Below the pieces are notes generated by a model. That model saw nothing but the letters and a program-made list of their open reading frames with translations. It was not told where the DNA came from and ran no database searches. Positions 22,901-37,900 of a stretch of DNA of 64,000 nt are shown here, piece after piece (position 1 is the stretch's first letter; each line of letters starts with the position of its first letter). The position numbers and the translations under genes were made by a program. Origin of the DNA: Liolophura sinensis. Taxonomy: Eukaryota > Mollusca > Polyplacophora > Chitonida > Chitonidae. The stretch is taken from positions 52,796,984 to 52,860,983 of the forward strand of contig NC_088300.1 of NCBI RefSeq assembly GCF_032854445.1. Direction: 5' to 3'.

Positions 22901-25900
22901 ATGGTTCTATGCGGCGTGTAATTTGCTACTATTTAAGCATGTACATGAACAGTAGGAACAAACCCTAACTAGCGTAAATTGACAAGAAGGCGTATTTCAC
23001 TGGTTTCACTTGACAATCACACTATCGTCGTTGCTCTGGTTTTTATTCTCTATGTGTAGTCTTTAATGTAGCTATTTCTGTGGCAATTTGCTAAAACACA
23101 AGCGATTTCCGATGACACACAGTAGTGTATACATATACGATTGAACGTGTATGCCCGAAAACAGCAAGCGATTTCCGATGACACACAGTAGTGTATACAT
23201 ATACGACTGAAGGTGTATGCCCGAAAACAGCAAGGCTTCCTTGACCTCCATTTTTCTTGACATATAGACACTCATAATTATTATTAAGGTGAACCATATT
23301 AAGTTTACGGAAATCATATTTTGATTATACACATATACGGATATAACCTGGTATATATCACATTAGAACGTTATATTAGATTAATACACACGTCAAAAAA
23401 TTAAGGTCTAACTAGAAAAAACTTTTTTGCGTGTATACATATATTTTACCACTTCCAAGCACAATGGCATCGTGAAACATCTTAGTATAATTTGAATATT
23501 TCATTGTTCAACTTCAAACTATAGTTACCGCAAAACTTTTTGTCGGATACCCCTCTGACAAATTTTAGGAAGCTGGCACAGAAAACTTTTCAGAGACAAA
23601 CTATGCAGAAATAGCCAATTTCCTACTGAGTTTTATGACTGTCATAAATCTATTAATATACGTTTTCCAGCTTTTTATACGCCCATGGCATTCCTCGGTC
23701 AGCCTTCGTGTGTAGTGCACATATGAGGTGCACATGGTTTAGACTCTATAGTCTATAGACTCCACATGACCCCTACTCATTATAGGTCAAGCTTTACAAG
23801 ACCTCTAAGTTATCATCATCCAATAAGATAGACACACATACTAACACTGTCCTTCACTGTGGCAACCTGATACAAGGACATTTAAATATGATAGAATAAT
23901 TTAATATTTAGCCCACAGTATGGTGCCTGCAAGCACATGTGGTATATTTCCTATTATAAAATATTTTATGAGGAAAAGCAAGTGTGCGTGCTCAGTGGCA
24001 CGTACGTGAAAACGGGCAAGTATCTGGGAATACGCCTTACCCCCAAACGTCAAGAGTCTTCTGGAAGATCACGCTGAGCTTCACTCAGTCAAGGGGTCAC
24101 CTTGTAAATAAAATGTTTTTAGAATTTATCTCGTGCTTGATCTTTGTTTACTGATTACTTTATTGCTACAGTATGCACAGCTTCTGCCTTACTGATTTTA
24201 GTAGCAATCCTTGGTGATAAACAGCGTATGAACTAAAAATTTCAGTCTACAGTGCACTACAGACTAGAAAGATTATGTACTCTTCGGATAGGCTTCAGAT
24301 TTTGCCTTTTCTACGAATTATTAAATGGAGCCTGTCTGCTGTAGTCCGCTCATGTTCCTTCATGCGCTTTGTTAAGTTCCGTGATGGTAGTCATGAGTGT
24401 TTTACGTACAATGTACACAATATAATGGTCAATTTTGTCCATTTTGGGTCTAATACCATACAGTCCAAAGAATACATCTTACGACATTTCTCTCAAGAAA
24501 AGGATAAACTTAGAATGGAGATTGATCCCATCGTTTTTAAAGTAATTAACTGTGACATTTTGTGTATCCATATAGTATCTTTAGATTTTTGGACAGGAAA
24601 CTAATAATGCCAAGCAATCTAGAGGATATTGTGATATCCAAAACGTGTTAAGATGAAACTTGCGACTACAGCGCAGAGTGTAAACCAGAGCCGTGACTTA
24701 AGAGTGATATTTGGTAAATTACCGGCGAAATCGGATCTCTTGTCAGTTTATCTCAGTTTAATAGTGTCCTGCTCCAACATCTCCTGTAAATGCGTAAAAA
24801 GTAGCAACTTAAGGCCATATTTCACCATTAATGGTTTGAGCAGAATTAGGGGAAAATGTCATGTTTTCGTTTGCTCATTTTTAAATACTAATCTACCTCT
24901 TAGATGTATTTGCTGGAAAATTGTCCCATCCAGGAGCCGTTGCAATTTGAGCATGTCTTACACGTGGAACGTATTGTATTTGGAAAGCATTGTTTTGATA
25001 GCCTCGGGTGTGTATGGAGAAGAGTTCAGAAAACATATTGGTGTTGTTATGAGAGAAACCTACTGGTCTCAGCCGTTCTGCAAATGTTACTCTCTTGTGT
25101 TTGACAGAGGCCATCGATGTTGTAACAATGCTGTGGAGAACATCAACAGGTTGCTCTTTGATTTTGTGTGATTCATTGATGCTGTGAAGAACAACAAGTT
25201 GCTTTTTGGTTTTGTGGCTTACAGGGGCCATCTATGATATAGCAAAGCTGCAGAGAACAGCTGGGTACTTCATGGTTTTGTGGTTTTCAGGGATGATCAA
25301 TGATGTAATAATGCTGTGAAGAAAGTCAACACCATGTTGCAACAGCCCGTCGTGCAAATACTGTCCATTTCTACCATCTGCTTTTCAGAAAATACTGTAA
25401 ATCTGCTTTATGTTAAGCGATTGACTGTACCACAACACAGCTCAATGAGTTTTGTTTATATATTTAGACTTTATATTTCAGTCTTGATTCACGTAGCGTT
25501 TTAAAATGCTGTAGGATTGTTGCTTTTGGGAGCAGAATAGTAGAATTATAAAGAATGCTGTAAGCACAAAAGAGGCAAGAAACTATGGTTAAAAAGTTGA
25601 CGAAATTGATCCATATTGGATACCAGACGATTCCATTCATACTTATGCCTATTTGTTATATGCCTTGAACATTCCTTGCGTCATTCCAACATCGTGTCTT
25701 ACTTCAAATATCTTTTTAACCATTTAAATGGTGGTTCGTGTTAGACGTTGTTTTGGAACTTGGTCTCGCCTTTACTGACATAGAACGTACAATGAACAGT
25801 TGGTATGCAAAGGTCTTTTCGACGCAGGGTTTTATAGTTATGCTCGAAATTTGTCTAGTGATTATCTGGCAGATGGTTCATATACGAATGTACGATTGTA

Positions 25901-28900
25901 TACTGAGATCACATAATGTGCTTTTTTAGAATGACAATAGAAATCCCACAGAAAGACATTCTCATGTTGTAATTTTGAGGAAATTTAGTAATTTTCGATG
26001 CACAGTATACTGCGATGTCCAAGATTTTTTCTGAGAAGATATTCCAAACCTCGATGGAAACCACCAAATCATATATTGTACAAGTCAGTTTCTTATTTGT
26101 GGCTTTGAGAAAGATGCTTTAAATAGTTAATTTTGGTCCAGAGGAACAGAAAAAACCTTTCGCTTACAAGGGTGTAGTCACTGTAGACAAAACGCAATCT
26201 AGGAGTCAAGAGAGCTTGCTTCTTTCCAAGCCTCAGCTTCACTTCCTTCAAACAGTCACTCAGTACACGACACCGTACCACCCTAGAAGAGTTTATAGTC
26301 ATTGCTGTTTACATACTGTAAGGTTGTATATAGTTAGAGGTTAAGTTAACCCGCACATAAATGTGTCATTTTGTACACGCCTTTACGCAATATAATCATT
26401 CCTTGCATACTGTGTTCAGATGCTTAGTTAGGACGGATTGGCTATACCTTTTATATGTTATACATTCTAGATGCTGTGTTTTATGACCATGTACGCGGTC
26501 TAGACAACAGAAGTCTTCAACGTCGGTGTTGTGAATGCAGAGAGGCTGACTTGAACACATCCATTCCATTTAAAGCTGACTGAAGAGATAGATTAGACAT
26601 TATGGGTCATTATGTCATTGTTTTTCATAACATGACAAAAAGTAAACAAATAAGTAAACTGACGTTTTCACTGACAGTAATCAGATAACTTGTCGACTGG
26701 AGCAATATTATTCGCTAGCAAAGCCTGTTTGATTATTTATTTTTTTATTAAATTCATGTGGAAAATTTTCCTTAACACACTTTTTATCCTAAAATGCATA
26801 CAATGACTGTGCGAAAAATCCCGAACACTTTAAGGATGTAGAATTCATGTTTGCCAATGCCAAGAGTCTTCTGGAAGATCATGTTGAGCGTCACTCAAGG
26901 GGTCATCTTGTAAATAAAATGTTTTTAGAATTTATCTCGTGTTTGATCTTTGTTTACTGATTGCTCTATCATATTGACAGCCACATTTCTGTTTTATTGA
27001 TTTTAATGACAATCCGTGGTGATAAACAGCCTGTGTACGTACAGAATGGAAAGCCCATACTTTTCCGCTAGCTTTCAATTTCTGCCTTTTCTACATATTA
27101 TTGAATACAGTCGTTCCGTGCTTTGTGCGTTCCATATATACAGCGCATTGGTCATATGCGGTTTATATGTTATACCTTTTGTGATGTGGTTTATGATCAT
27201 GTACCCTGTCTAGACAATGAACGTCCTCAACGTTGGTCTCCAGACAATAGAGACGCTAACTTGGATTCTTCCATGTTATTTAAAGTTTAAATTTCAAACC
27301 TTGACTTATATTTCATCGCGAAGGTCATAATATACTCTTCTAAGACAGTGCACGAAAATAAATGTTCGTTAACAGACCGAGTTAAGAGCCAAGGTTAGCT
27401 GACCTCAAGATGACAAAACGTTTGACCATTTGACCTGTAACCCCGAAGTCAAACGGTGTTCTCGTGCATTCACCATTTGATATAGTTCATTATCTTAGTC
27501 GGGTTTATCCTTCCATTGCAGACCATGTGGTCGGGGTTGTCCTTCCATTACAGACCATGTGGTTGTGGTTGTCCTTCCATTACAGACCATGTGAAAGGGG
27601 TTATCCTTCTATTACAGACCATGTGGTCAGGGTTATCCTTCCATTACAGACCATGTGGTCGGGGTTATCCTTCCATTACAGACCATGTGGTCGGGGATAT
27701 CCTTCGATTACAGACCATGTGGTTGTGGTTGTCCTTCCATTACAGACCATGTGAAAGGGGTTATCCTTCTATTACAGACCATGTGGTCAGGGTTATCCTT
27801 CTATTACAGACCATGTGGTCAGGGTTATCCTTCCATTACAGACCATGTGGTCGGGGTTATCCTTCCATTACAGACCATGTGGTCGGGGATATCCTTCGAT
27901 TACAGACCATGTGGTCGGGGTTATCCTTCCATTACAGACCATGTGGTCGGGGTAATCCTTCCTGTGCGAACTTTCTCAACAGCAATTACCATTAACGCCC
28001 TGTGTAAGTTGTGTTACCATGACGACATCAATTAACGTTATTCAAACGACACCTAGTGTGTCATACTCCATCAAACGCCTTCATTCTTAATTTCTTAATT
28101 TTTGCCTTGAATATAGTTTTGTTGTAAGTAAGTATGGACGGAGTGTACAGGACCCCTGGCGCTCTGCTTCATAGTAGTATCTACTGTCAGTTTATTCAGG
28201 ACTAGGGGCTGTAAATTCCTAATTTCGTTATACCTAGCAAAGACCGGATTTCACCATGCAGTTTCGTGGTTTCCCTGGATGCTTTTTCTTGTATTGACGG
28301 CGCTCATATAATCATGTCTGGGTCCTATTCACCCCTGAAGGACGCATCAGAAAATTTTGGAAAATAGTCGATTACTCACCTCCCCGGCCTGTCAGTTACT
28401 CCTTAACATATGCTTATATGGTTCTAGACCGCCAGACTCATCTGATAAAATCTCGAGGTGTTGATCATCCCAAAGGTAAACATCAACAAAAACAAGTTCA
28501 ACTTCTTCCTTCGCTTGAACTTCATGAAAATGGCTACCCATCACGGACAGCATCCGGCCGGTTCCTGGGCCACCGTTCCCACCGTTTGCAGTCGTGACGC
28601 CCAGGATAACCACCGTGTCCAGAATCGTAACAGACGGAAGACGGTGGCCATTTTGGAACTTGGAATCAGCGCAGAGGTAGAGCTTAATGAAATATAGATG
28701 GATATTTACCTTTATGATGATCGAGAGCTCGCGATTTTATCAGTTTTGTGCTCTAGGACCCTGAGCATTGTAAAGGAGTAACTGGACAGGCTGGGGAGGT
28801 TAGTAATGAATGTTTTTCTAAATTTTACGATGCACCCTTCAGAAGTGAATAGGACCCAGTCCCATGAGACCTATGCAAGAGCCGTCCAAATATGAAAAAG

Positions 28901-31900
28901 CGAACAGTTACTCAGCCCCCGTCACGTGACCATCTACCAACTATCACTCTGGCAAACCTGAGATACCTATGTTTGGATTAACCACATCTTAATAAGTACA
29001 AACTGATATCCAATATCTGGACACTGAACACATTTTACAAGCCTAGAGCGCTCCTTGCGTCATTCCGGCATCGTTGAATGATATTCACTTCCTAGTTTCC
29101 TTCCTTATATTCTTTGGTGGATTTTTGTTGAACGTTGTTTTGGAACTTGTTCTTGCGAATGATGACCTGGAAATTCTCAGTTTTGGTTAACGGTTGTTGT
29201 ACGAATGATTGTTCCGATGCTTAGATCCGCATTTTGCATCTGATCTATCTATACATACCACTTCCTTTATTAATAAACTCATACTTTGGCTGGTACCTCG
29301 ATCCCACATTACACGTCTACTTGAGATAGGGTCGCTTACTTTACCATCCAATACCGTCCCTAAGAGCTGGTACTTAGGCCCAATGTAACAAGCACTTTTA
29401 CGATGTTTAACCCTAAGCACTCACTTACTGACAAGTGCACTTGTGTTATCGTCTCTTTCCTTTCAGCCCATATCTTGTACTTAAGTCCCGCATTACACGT
29501 AGACTTACGATACTGTTACTTTTATTACAATCTACATGTATATGTTACGCATGTATACTTATGGTCCGCCGAACATGTGCGCTTGCTACTGTGACTCTTA
29601 TTTTCAAAAACCCATGCCATATCTCACATTTGTACTTATATGTCCCGTGTTAGAGCTTCGCTAATGATATGGCCATTTTTCCTGTCCCGTATCTCAGGCT
29701 GGTGTGCACATGTAGGCTACATACAGTAGGACTTCTACAGGTGGGCTTGCTTCCAGTACAAACCTTTATTTTTGGCTCGTCTATTTTGGTGCCATACAAC
29801 ACCTGTGATATTGTCACTTCCCATACAAATTTCAAGGCGTTCTGAAGAGACATTCGTATATTAACTTTATACCATTTACATATATTTTCTACAAATCTTT
29901 GACATATGGAATTTCAGCATTCATTATCCTGATGGAAGCGTGTGTTGTTCTGCTCTCAGGTATAGCATTAATTTTTGTCTCTCCTCAGCATGGATGTGGA
30001 TGTCAAGAGTACGTTGCTATGGGAACGAAAAGAGACTGGACAAGTGCCGTTTCCCGGGATGGGGTCGCAGCAATTGTTATGGGGGTCGCAGCTCGGCGGG
30101 TGTCAGATGTATGACACCAAGCACCACACCCCCACCTACAACAAGCACTACAACAACAACACCTCCGCCGAAGACGCTCAATCCAAACTCATTACTGGCC
30201 GACGAGCCCGCTGTAAACATGGTCAGTTATATTAAAATATGCCATATTATTTAATGAATATAGGTGGATCCTAGTAGACTTACATTTTGTTCTTGAGCTC
30301 TCGCCCGCCAAATGTTCTTCACATCCCAAGCCCAGACCACTACCGCTAATACTAAGCAAAGAAGTAGCGCGTTCCAATCTAGCTAAGGTGCATATGAAAT
30401 AATCGTGACACCGTGACATGAGATTTATTTAGTTGATTATTGCTTAACGCCACACTTAAGAACTTTTCACCTATACTATATGGTGGTCAGTTTTCACGGG
30501 TGGAAGAAGCCGGAGTGCCTGGTGTAAACTACCCTTAATTGGCAAAAGTGCCACGCTTACAACCCACTGCCAATACCACTACAACAACGACAACATTCCC
30601 ACTTACATGATGTAGAGATATGCACACCATATTAGTAGTACACAAGTGCTCTTCCACGAACATTAGACTGCGGAAACGGCCACACTAGCGTTATCGACCA
30701 CTTATTGTCGCCAAGAAGGGGAGTCTACAAATTCCCTGTCCAACAAATAAGTAAATATCATTAGTAGTATGGTATGTACTATATTACTAATTTACTCTTT
30801 ACGATTAAATGTCTGTCGTATTGTATGCATGTATTGTATCGACCATATATACGAAGCTTGCATACTGTTTGTCTGACGCTTGAAATGCAGGGCTTTAGTT
30901 TAGTGATTTCATACAGGACAACCGTTACGCTTGTGTAATATGGTAAATTTTTACCATATTACATTACACATGTATGTAATAAAGGAAACAATGCAATTCT
31001 CCGCTCTAGAGCTCTGTCATTTTAGATTATCCTGAGTTTTGCATGTTTACATATGTTTTTAACAACAGTGACGATGTAATGGACAATATACATTAAAAAA
31101 CTGTTGGTTTCCAGACAGAACAATTCGAGGTAGGCAATGACGACAGCGACAACCAAGCAGAAAATGTCGTGGAAGACGAAGGCTCGGTATGTATTATTTA
31201 CAAATATATAATATTTGTGTTAGTCAGTTTCCCCCGCAATTTAAGGAAGCCGAAGACGATAAAAGTAAAATCGTTTAATTCGTAAAATGTTAAAATTCAG
31301 TTTCTATTAATGGGCAAGTAGCGCAATTAGATTATATAATTCTTGGTTTATACTTCCAGTTCGACAATAATTTGTCAATCGAACAGCGTAATTAATATTA
31401 TTTTTATGATGTGTTTTAAACATTTAACAAATGACGCTTATATACATAAGTTGATTTTATCATGCACTAATGTACAGTTGAACAATGACAAGGAAAGAAG
31501 GCTACTTTGTGTGCTGTTAGAATTGAAAAGGCTTCGCAAAGTATGCACCATCAAGCCTCGAATGACTTTTCTTCTGTAATAATTCAAATGTTAAATTGAG
31601 CATCCGACCCAACACGAAGACATTCGTGCAACTACTAAAATGGTGTACTGAGGAAAATACCGTTTTAAAAATCTTACATTTACGCTTGGGCTGCTTACGA
31701 ATGAACACGACAAAAGACAATCAAAACTCAATGATATTTTTCTTTCAGTTTATAAATAACAAAATTGTGCCATCAACGAGGTCGGTTTGATATTGACTAA
31801 TGAATACCTACCACTTGTAGCGGAATATTGTAATCAGGCTGGTATATGGTTAAATAAAGTTGAATACGTATAAATACTAAAAACGTTACGTATATACTGA

Positions 31901-34900
31901 CGATACACAGTTGTTCCAAATGGTATATAGTGTATGTATTCAAAGTTTTTAGCTGAAAAAAGAGCTGTTCATGATATGTGATCAGAATTGTTAAAACTAA
32001 ATCTGTATCTCTGAGAAATATCATATACCGTCCAAGATTTGCTCTTGTTTAATTCAAATTTAAAATCAAGTATAACAACGAAAACTGTTCATGACCAATA
32101 TTATAGTTTTATTCAAGGCTGTCGTAGTCTGAAGATGACAGAAAAGTAAAAACAAACTGAGAGAATGCCGTGATTCACCACTGTTATTAATGGAATGTCC
32201 TGTGGACCACTTTTGTTTAAGGGCGGTATAAGCTATACGTCGTTAGTTTCCGTGAGGCCGACTCGGGTAACTCGCGGAGGAAGGCTCGCAGCCTGGAGGA
32301 GACAGCATCGCCGCTTACAATCCGCCGCCATTACCACAACAACAGCAACAATTAAGTCGTCAGTTGCTGATTTTAATGTTTCTGACGAAGAAGATACAGT
32401 TGAGTGGATAGTTAAATGGAATACCCTATAAACGATATAGATACAGTGTGATATACATTGTTCATTTAAGTATTTTTGGAGCTAAAGATTTTACTTTGTT
32501 TTGAAAAAATCTCATTAGTCAGTGTGAATGAAACAGTCATTGGTTAACCTACCCTTTTTGCTTAGAGGTCGTTTCTCTTGTCTGACATTGGTTCTTTCTC
32601 TGGAAGCAGAACATGGTTTTTCGTGGTTAGTTCGGTTGTATCTCTAAATAAATCTGAACTGTCAATCAAGTTGTCAAAGTGTGGATTTCATTAGACGTCG
32701 TACGTATACTAAAACCGTATATCATGAGCATTGTGCTTATAGTAAAACCAGACGTCTTTACTTACGCCCGTAACCAATTGAGACTCACATCTTGACAGGC
32801 ATCTCATATAAAATTGAGGCCGTAACTCTTGAAACGTCACTCACAAAATAGCCGTGTCCCTTGTCAGGCCCTATAATGTACTAACGTTCCCCGTCCCCTG
32901 CTCGCTCCGTAACCGGTCTAACGTGAAAATTCAAAAAGCATGACAACATACGACTCATGATTTACCAATATTGTTAAGGCGTTAATCATGCTGTTGCCCA
33001 ACAAACCAATCAGTTTATCATTAAAGAAGATTTTGTTTTTGTAACTGCCACAGGGTACATTTCTAGTTTTGTTTCTGTTGATAAAATGATGATTATAAAT
33101 AGATTGTATGCATATAATGGAAGCTCGTCTGTTTCACTTATCTCTCCATAGAAAGGATGAGTGGTTATTACGTGTACATTACATAACTTTGTTTCAGCCA
33201 GGCACGATTTAATCTCAACTTTTCTTTACAGTTGCTATTGCGGTGTAAACCCCAAACATTCATTCTTTAGAGCTGTACGGCTAATGTATGACAAACAAAA
33301 AATCCACGTAAACATTCGGAATTGTTTTTGTAAGATGATCATATTTCACCGATGTCTTTTTATTTCTTTATTTTTAAGTTAACTGTGCTTGTATTTTTGC
33401 CATACAGGTGTTGATGAAAAAATCCAGGGATTGCAATACTTGTCACACCTGCATATCGCTTACATAGAGTGTTGACCTGCCAAGGAAACTTTTCCCGCCT
33501 AATACAATTCTGGTCCAAGCTCTGAAGTCTGTTGCTTATCCTTGACATTGCGATAACATTTTGTTGGTTATTTGACAAAGAAATAAACATTACATGGCAA
33601 GAGATCAATGGTCAATTCACTATGGACCAGAGTCGCAATTGTGCGGGATAAGGTACCCAATTTTGAGAGCTATACTTACACACGTCAGCTCTATTTGTCG
33701 TTTCAATCTCCAGCTCAACATTTCCGCCATGGATACCTATCTAGCAAATTCTACCGAGAGTGAGGTATTACAAAACAGCATGCTTCCCGCTTGTCTACTC
33801 ATCTAACATAACAGCGGGATTTGTACTGAAGACATGCATATATCGTGATATGGCCTTTGGTCAGAGCACACTGTTTATGGACATCGTATTCTACTCAAAG
33901 CACTGTTTTATTTTACCCGTTTTGCACAGTTTGACATAAGCTATACTTATTCAGTTTATATCCCCAATTCAAATGTAAAACAGGCTTAAATCTGTGATAA
34001 GTCTGAACCAAGTTGAATTTGTATAAAGAAGCATAATTTCGCTTATGACAGAAGTTCTTCACAAGAAAGCGTGATGTAATATTTGTATGTAGAAAGTATG
34101 GGAACATGCTTTGATGTCGTGTGGAGAGTGTCCCTGCTTAGCTAGTCTCGAATACGAAGCATTTATTACGGATAGTATCCACATATATTTAATTTAATAA
34201 ACTTGTCATAAGGTGTTTTAGTAGTCAACTTAAAAGAAAAATATATACATGTGTTAATATATCTGCATTTATCTCTTTGCCTTTGTATCACCATATATTC
34301 AAACATAATCCCACATCATAAGACAATATATATCCGGCACTGTAAACACAATAACACACGGCACCTGTGTATATGTCTTCTGCACCTGTGGATGAAAAAC
34401 CAAAATGAAAAGTATGGAATGCGAAAGGGAACTGAGAATGCAACAAGCCCATCCCACAAACGCGCACCTGCACCCTTACACGATGGTAGGCGTTATAAGT
34501 TTGCTGAATGAGAAGATTTCAAAAGGAAAGGACATTTACCGATTGTTTGCATGGTCTCATTCTTGTAATTGGTGATTGCCGTGCAGAACCGTGGAAGACT
34601 AACAAAGCATCTTCTTCGTTTTTTTCGTTATATTCCCGTGTTATTGTGTTTGGTACAAAAGGCAAAACAGTAATATTTCACGGAATAGGCCAACATTAAT
34701 CAACGAAAGAAGAAGCACAAGTGTCAAATACAAGACTGTGTGAAATATTCTCTTAGATTTGTATTTCCTTGTCGCGCGTTTTGGAAACGAATAACGAATG
34801 TATATGCATCTTTCACACTCATTTGTACAAACTTGCTTGTGAAATGATTTAATTTGAATGACATTGCAACCATGAGATCATATATAATCTCACAATATAG

Positions 34901-37900
34901 TAGCACTAATCCTTCCTTTTAATCATTCAAAATGTTTATATCGTGCCTTGTCTGTCAGGATTTTGACAAAAACAGTTTATAGCCACTAATTCATCCACTG
35001 AGTACGGTCTAGTTCCCGGTTAGTACATGGCTATAATTCAGTACAGATGTTCTGCAAACAGAGAACCACCGATGTCAGCTTGTACTCTACTCGTCATTCA
35101 GGGACGCACTATTCGGCTGAATGGCGGGAGATTTAAGCAGGAGGGTCGTGTGGAAGTGAAGGTCCCTGGTCGATTGGGCTGGAGCGCCGTCTGTGGCGAC
35201 ACCTGGGGTATCCTTGAGGGTATGGTCACCTGTAAACAGTTGGGATATGGATACGCCAAAGTCACAACTTCGGTAAGGGCATAGGTCAAGGACACACACA
35301 TAGATAAAGGTCACAGTGCTGACAAAGTTCACAATCACGGTCAAAGGTGAAGTTCACGATGTCAGATGTTCGGTAAGGAAATCATACTACTTACAGTGCA
35401 TGCGTTGCTCTTTACCTTTCGCTGTATATCGCTGCCACCACCAGCTGATTTAATCAGCATTGATCAATGAAATTGTTTTAGGTTTTGGTTAGAATCATGT
35501 TGTACATACTCTAGATAAAGAGAATGCATGTGTGTAAAGTATTGTTAGATACAACGGTTGGGATGGATTGTTTTTGTTTTTCGACATCACTTCCTGTCTC
35601 ATATTAGTGACTTAGTGACCTCGGCCTTATTTAGTATTTCCGTACAAAATTTGCTAGTGGTGGCAGTGATGTAAATCGAAAAGTAGAGAGCAACACATGC
35701 ACTGTAAGGAGTATGTAAGGAAATGTGTATAAATATCTGACACAAAAGTCAAGGTCACAGCTAGTCTAAGGTTACGATCAAATAATACATATATCTGATT
35801 AGTGCTTAACGCCGTATACTCAAGACTTTTTCATTTGTATGATGGCGGTCAGATTTCTGGATGTAGAAAACCTGGGTACCCACAATAAACCACAGACCTT
35901 CGGCAGGCTCTTGGAAAGAAAAGAGTGAGTTCTTGGGGTTTAACGTTGTATTTAACAATTTTTCAGTCATATGACGACGAAGGAATCCTTAGAGTGCATG
36001 TTAAGTACCTCCTTGTTGCAGTACGGATTTCCGCCACTCTTTTATCTAGTGCTGCTTTACTGAGACGACTTACCGAAAGCAAGTAAGCGGACCCACCCGA
36101 GCCAATATACTGATACGAGTCAACCAGTCGTTGCAATATCCCCTTAATGATAAAGCGAGAAAGCTACAACTTCCTCTTTTGAGGTCTTATGTGTGACACG
36201 ACCCAGGATTGATCGCTCCAGAAGCGGACGCTCTACCAACTGAGCCACTGGGAACAGTAGGAAAGAAAAGAAATTAGTTTATTAAAATATATTGGTGTGT
36301 AACGCTCTACAAAAGACTTTGTCAATTACAAAACGACATAGTAAAGTTACATGTAACGTGTGGAGGAAACATAGTTTAGACCCATGTAATACGATATAAT
36401 AAAGGACCTAAAGCACAGAAGGTAAGACCAGAGCAGCGACGACAGTGATAACTGACAAATGATCACACGTAACCAGTGAAATATGGCCTCTTGTCAGTTA
36501 ACCTGAGTTAGGTTTTATTCTAACTATTCATTTAAATGCTTAGATAGTAGCAAATTACAAGCCTCCTAGCGCCACGGCTAAACAGAATTGGGTAAAACAA
36601 ATGCAATGATGTTAAACCACCCAATCAAACTGTACAGCCAATCGTTGAGCAAGCCTTTGGTAAAGCCTTCAGTAAATGTTACTTGTTATGTAATTACTCT
36701 GCAATGAAAGACTTCCGCTCTGTACCAACTAACAACGTCTGGCATTTCCGTAATGTAAAACGCCAGTTAGGGTGGGGCCAGATGCCCTGCTAGTAACACC
36801 AGAAGATGTACGTTGCAGATAGTAGTACTGTTACAAACATGTAGCCTCAGCTAGAACCCTATTGCTAATAATTATTATTATTATTAAAATGCATCTTTTA
36901 ATCCAATCCAGGCATGTAATATATGAAATATACAGTGATAATTTTCCTCATTTTGTGTACCAATTTTTCTCTTATAATACTAATATAATAGTGTAATAAT
37001 AATATCCGATACCGGTAATAGGTGTTTGTTTACTGAAAGTTTTCATCAGTCAATCGGTTTTGTCATTTTTTGTATTAATTTCTCGCAGACTAGTTTTTAC
37101 GGCGGAGAGCGCATGCACAAGATCTACAAACACGTGAAGTGTACAGGGAAGGAGGAGCGGCTGGACGACTGTGATATTCACGTGAAGGAAAATGGAGTGG
37201 CCTGCAATTACACCACGTCTATAGCCGGCGTTTTCTGTACAAAAAGTGAGTAGCCTCCCCTGATAAATATTATATCAGTTCCGAATTACCCAACCCTGTG
37301 TCCGATAAAATGACTCCGTCTATGATCACGCTATAGAATTACGAATTGTTGTGCCGTAATATAACGGTTCTGTATTTTATCATTACGTCGTGGAATTACA
37401 ACAATCATGTGCCTAACACACTGTGGCCAAGCTTTAAGATTAGAATTAGAACTTGTGTGCCATTATAATGCTTATAAACTTATTATGGAATTACTCGGTA
37501 TTGTGAGCTATATAATTAACCCGTATGCTTATTGTAACGATGGTAACGGTGTAATGATGGTACCAGTGTAACGATGAACGATCACACCAAGGAAATCTTA
37601 TCCTGTTTCCAGATTAACGGTTTTATATCTATCATTACTTCACAAAACTACCCAATGTAAAGTAGATATGTTTCTGTATATATCTCTACACCACATGATA
37701 ATGAGACGTGACAACAGTTCTGTGTCCATGATTACGTATTAAAATTAATTGTGTCAAGGACAACAGTTTTGTGATCACCATTACCTAGTAGATGGGACAA
37801 AGGTTCTCTGCCCCTGATTACCCAATAAATCATTTCCAGCACAACGGTTCTGTGTCCATGATTACCCAGTAAATGGTGTCCAGGACAACAGTTCTGTCGC

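Larger units (their letters stand above)
20399..29988 (+). other. LOXL intron of 9.6 kb
   Basis: It contains a SINE D copy (20560-20865), a 32-bp triplication (22045-22145), a 66-bp duplication (23094-23236), family R copies (22810-23045, 24660-24860), internal duplications (24.05/26.86, 26.44/27.15 and 25.66/29.06 kb) and the 32-bp array at 27.51-27.96 kb. No exon was recognised; the open frames at 24275-24604 and 24653-25171 lie within duplicated or repeat sequence. Confidence 0.6.
35273..37088 (+). other. LOXL intron inside the second SRCR domain
   Basis: Contains a SINE tail (35790-35920), a SINE C (35925-36255) and a family R copy (36420-36600). No exon seen. Confidence 0.6.

Noticed and set aside
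24653-25171. 172-codon open frame on the + strand
   Set aside because: Its left part lies in a family R copy and the rest has no recognisable domain; probably chance.
27464-28035. Three overlapping open frames up to 159 codons
   Set aside because: The 32-bp repeat leaves all frames open; no start context, domain or splice sites.
36185-36255. Possible tRNA gene on the minus strand
   Set aside because: Box A and B-like segments are present but there is no complete cloverleaf or acceptor stem; it is the head of a SINE C.
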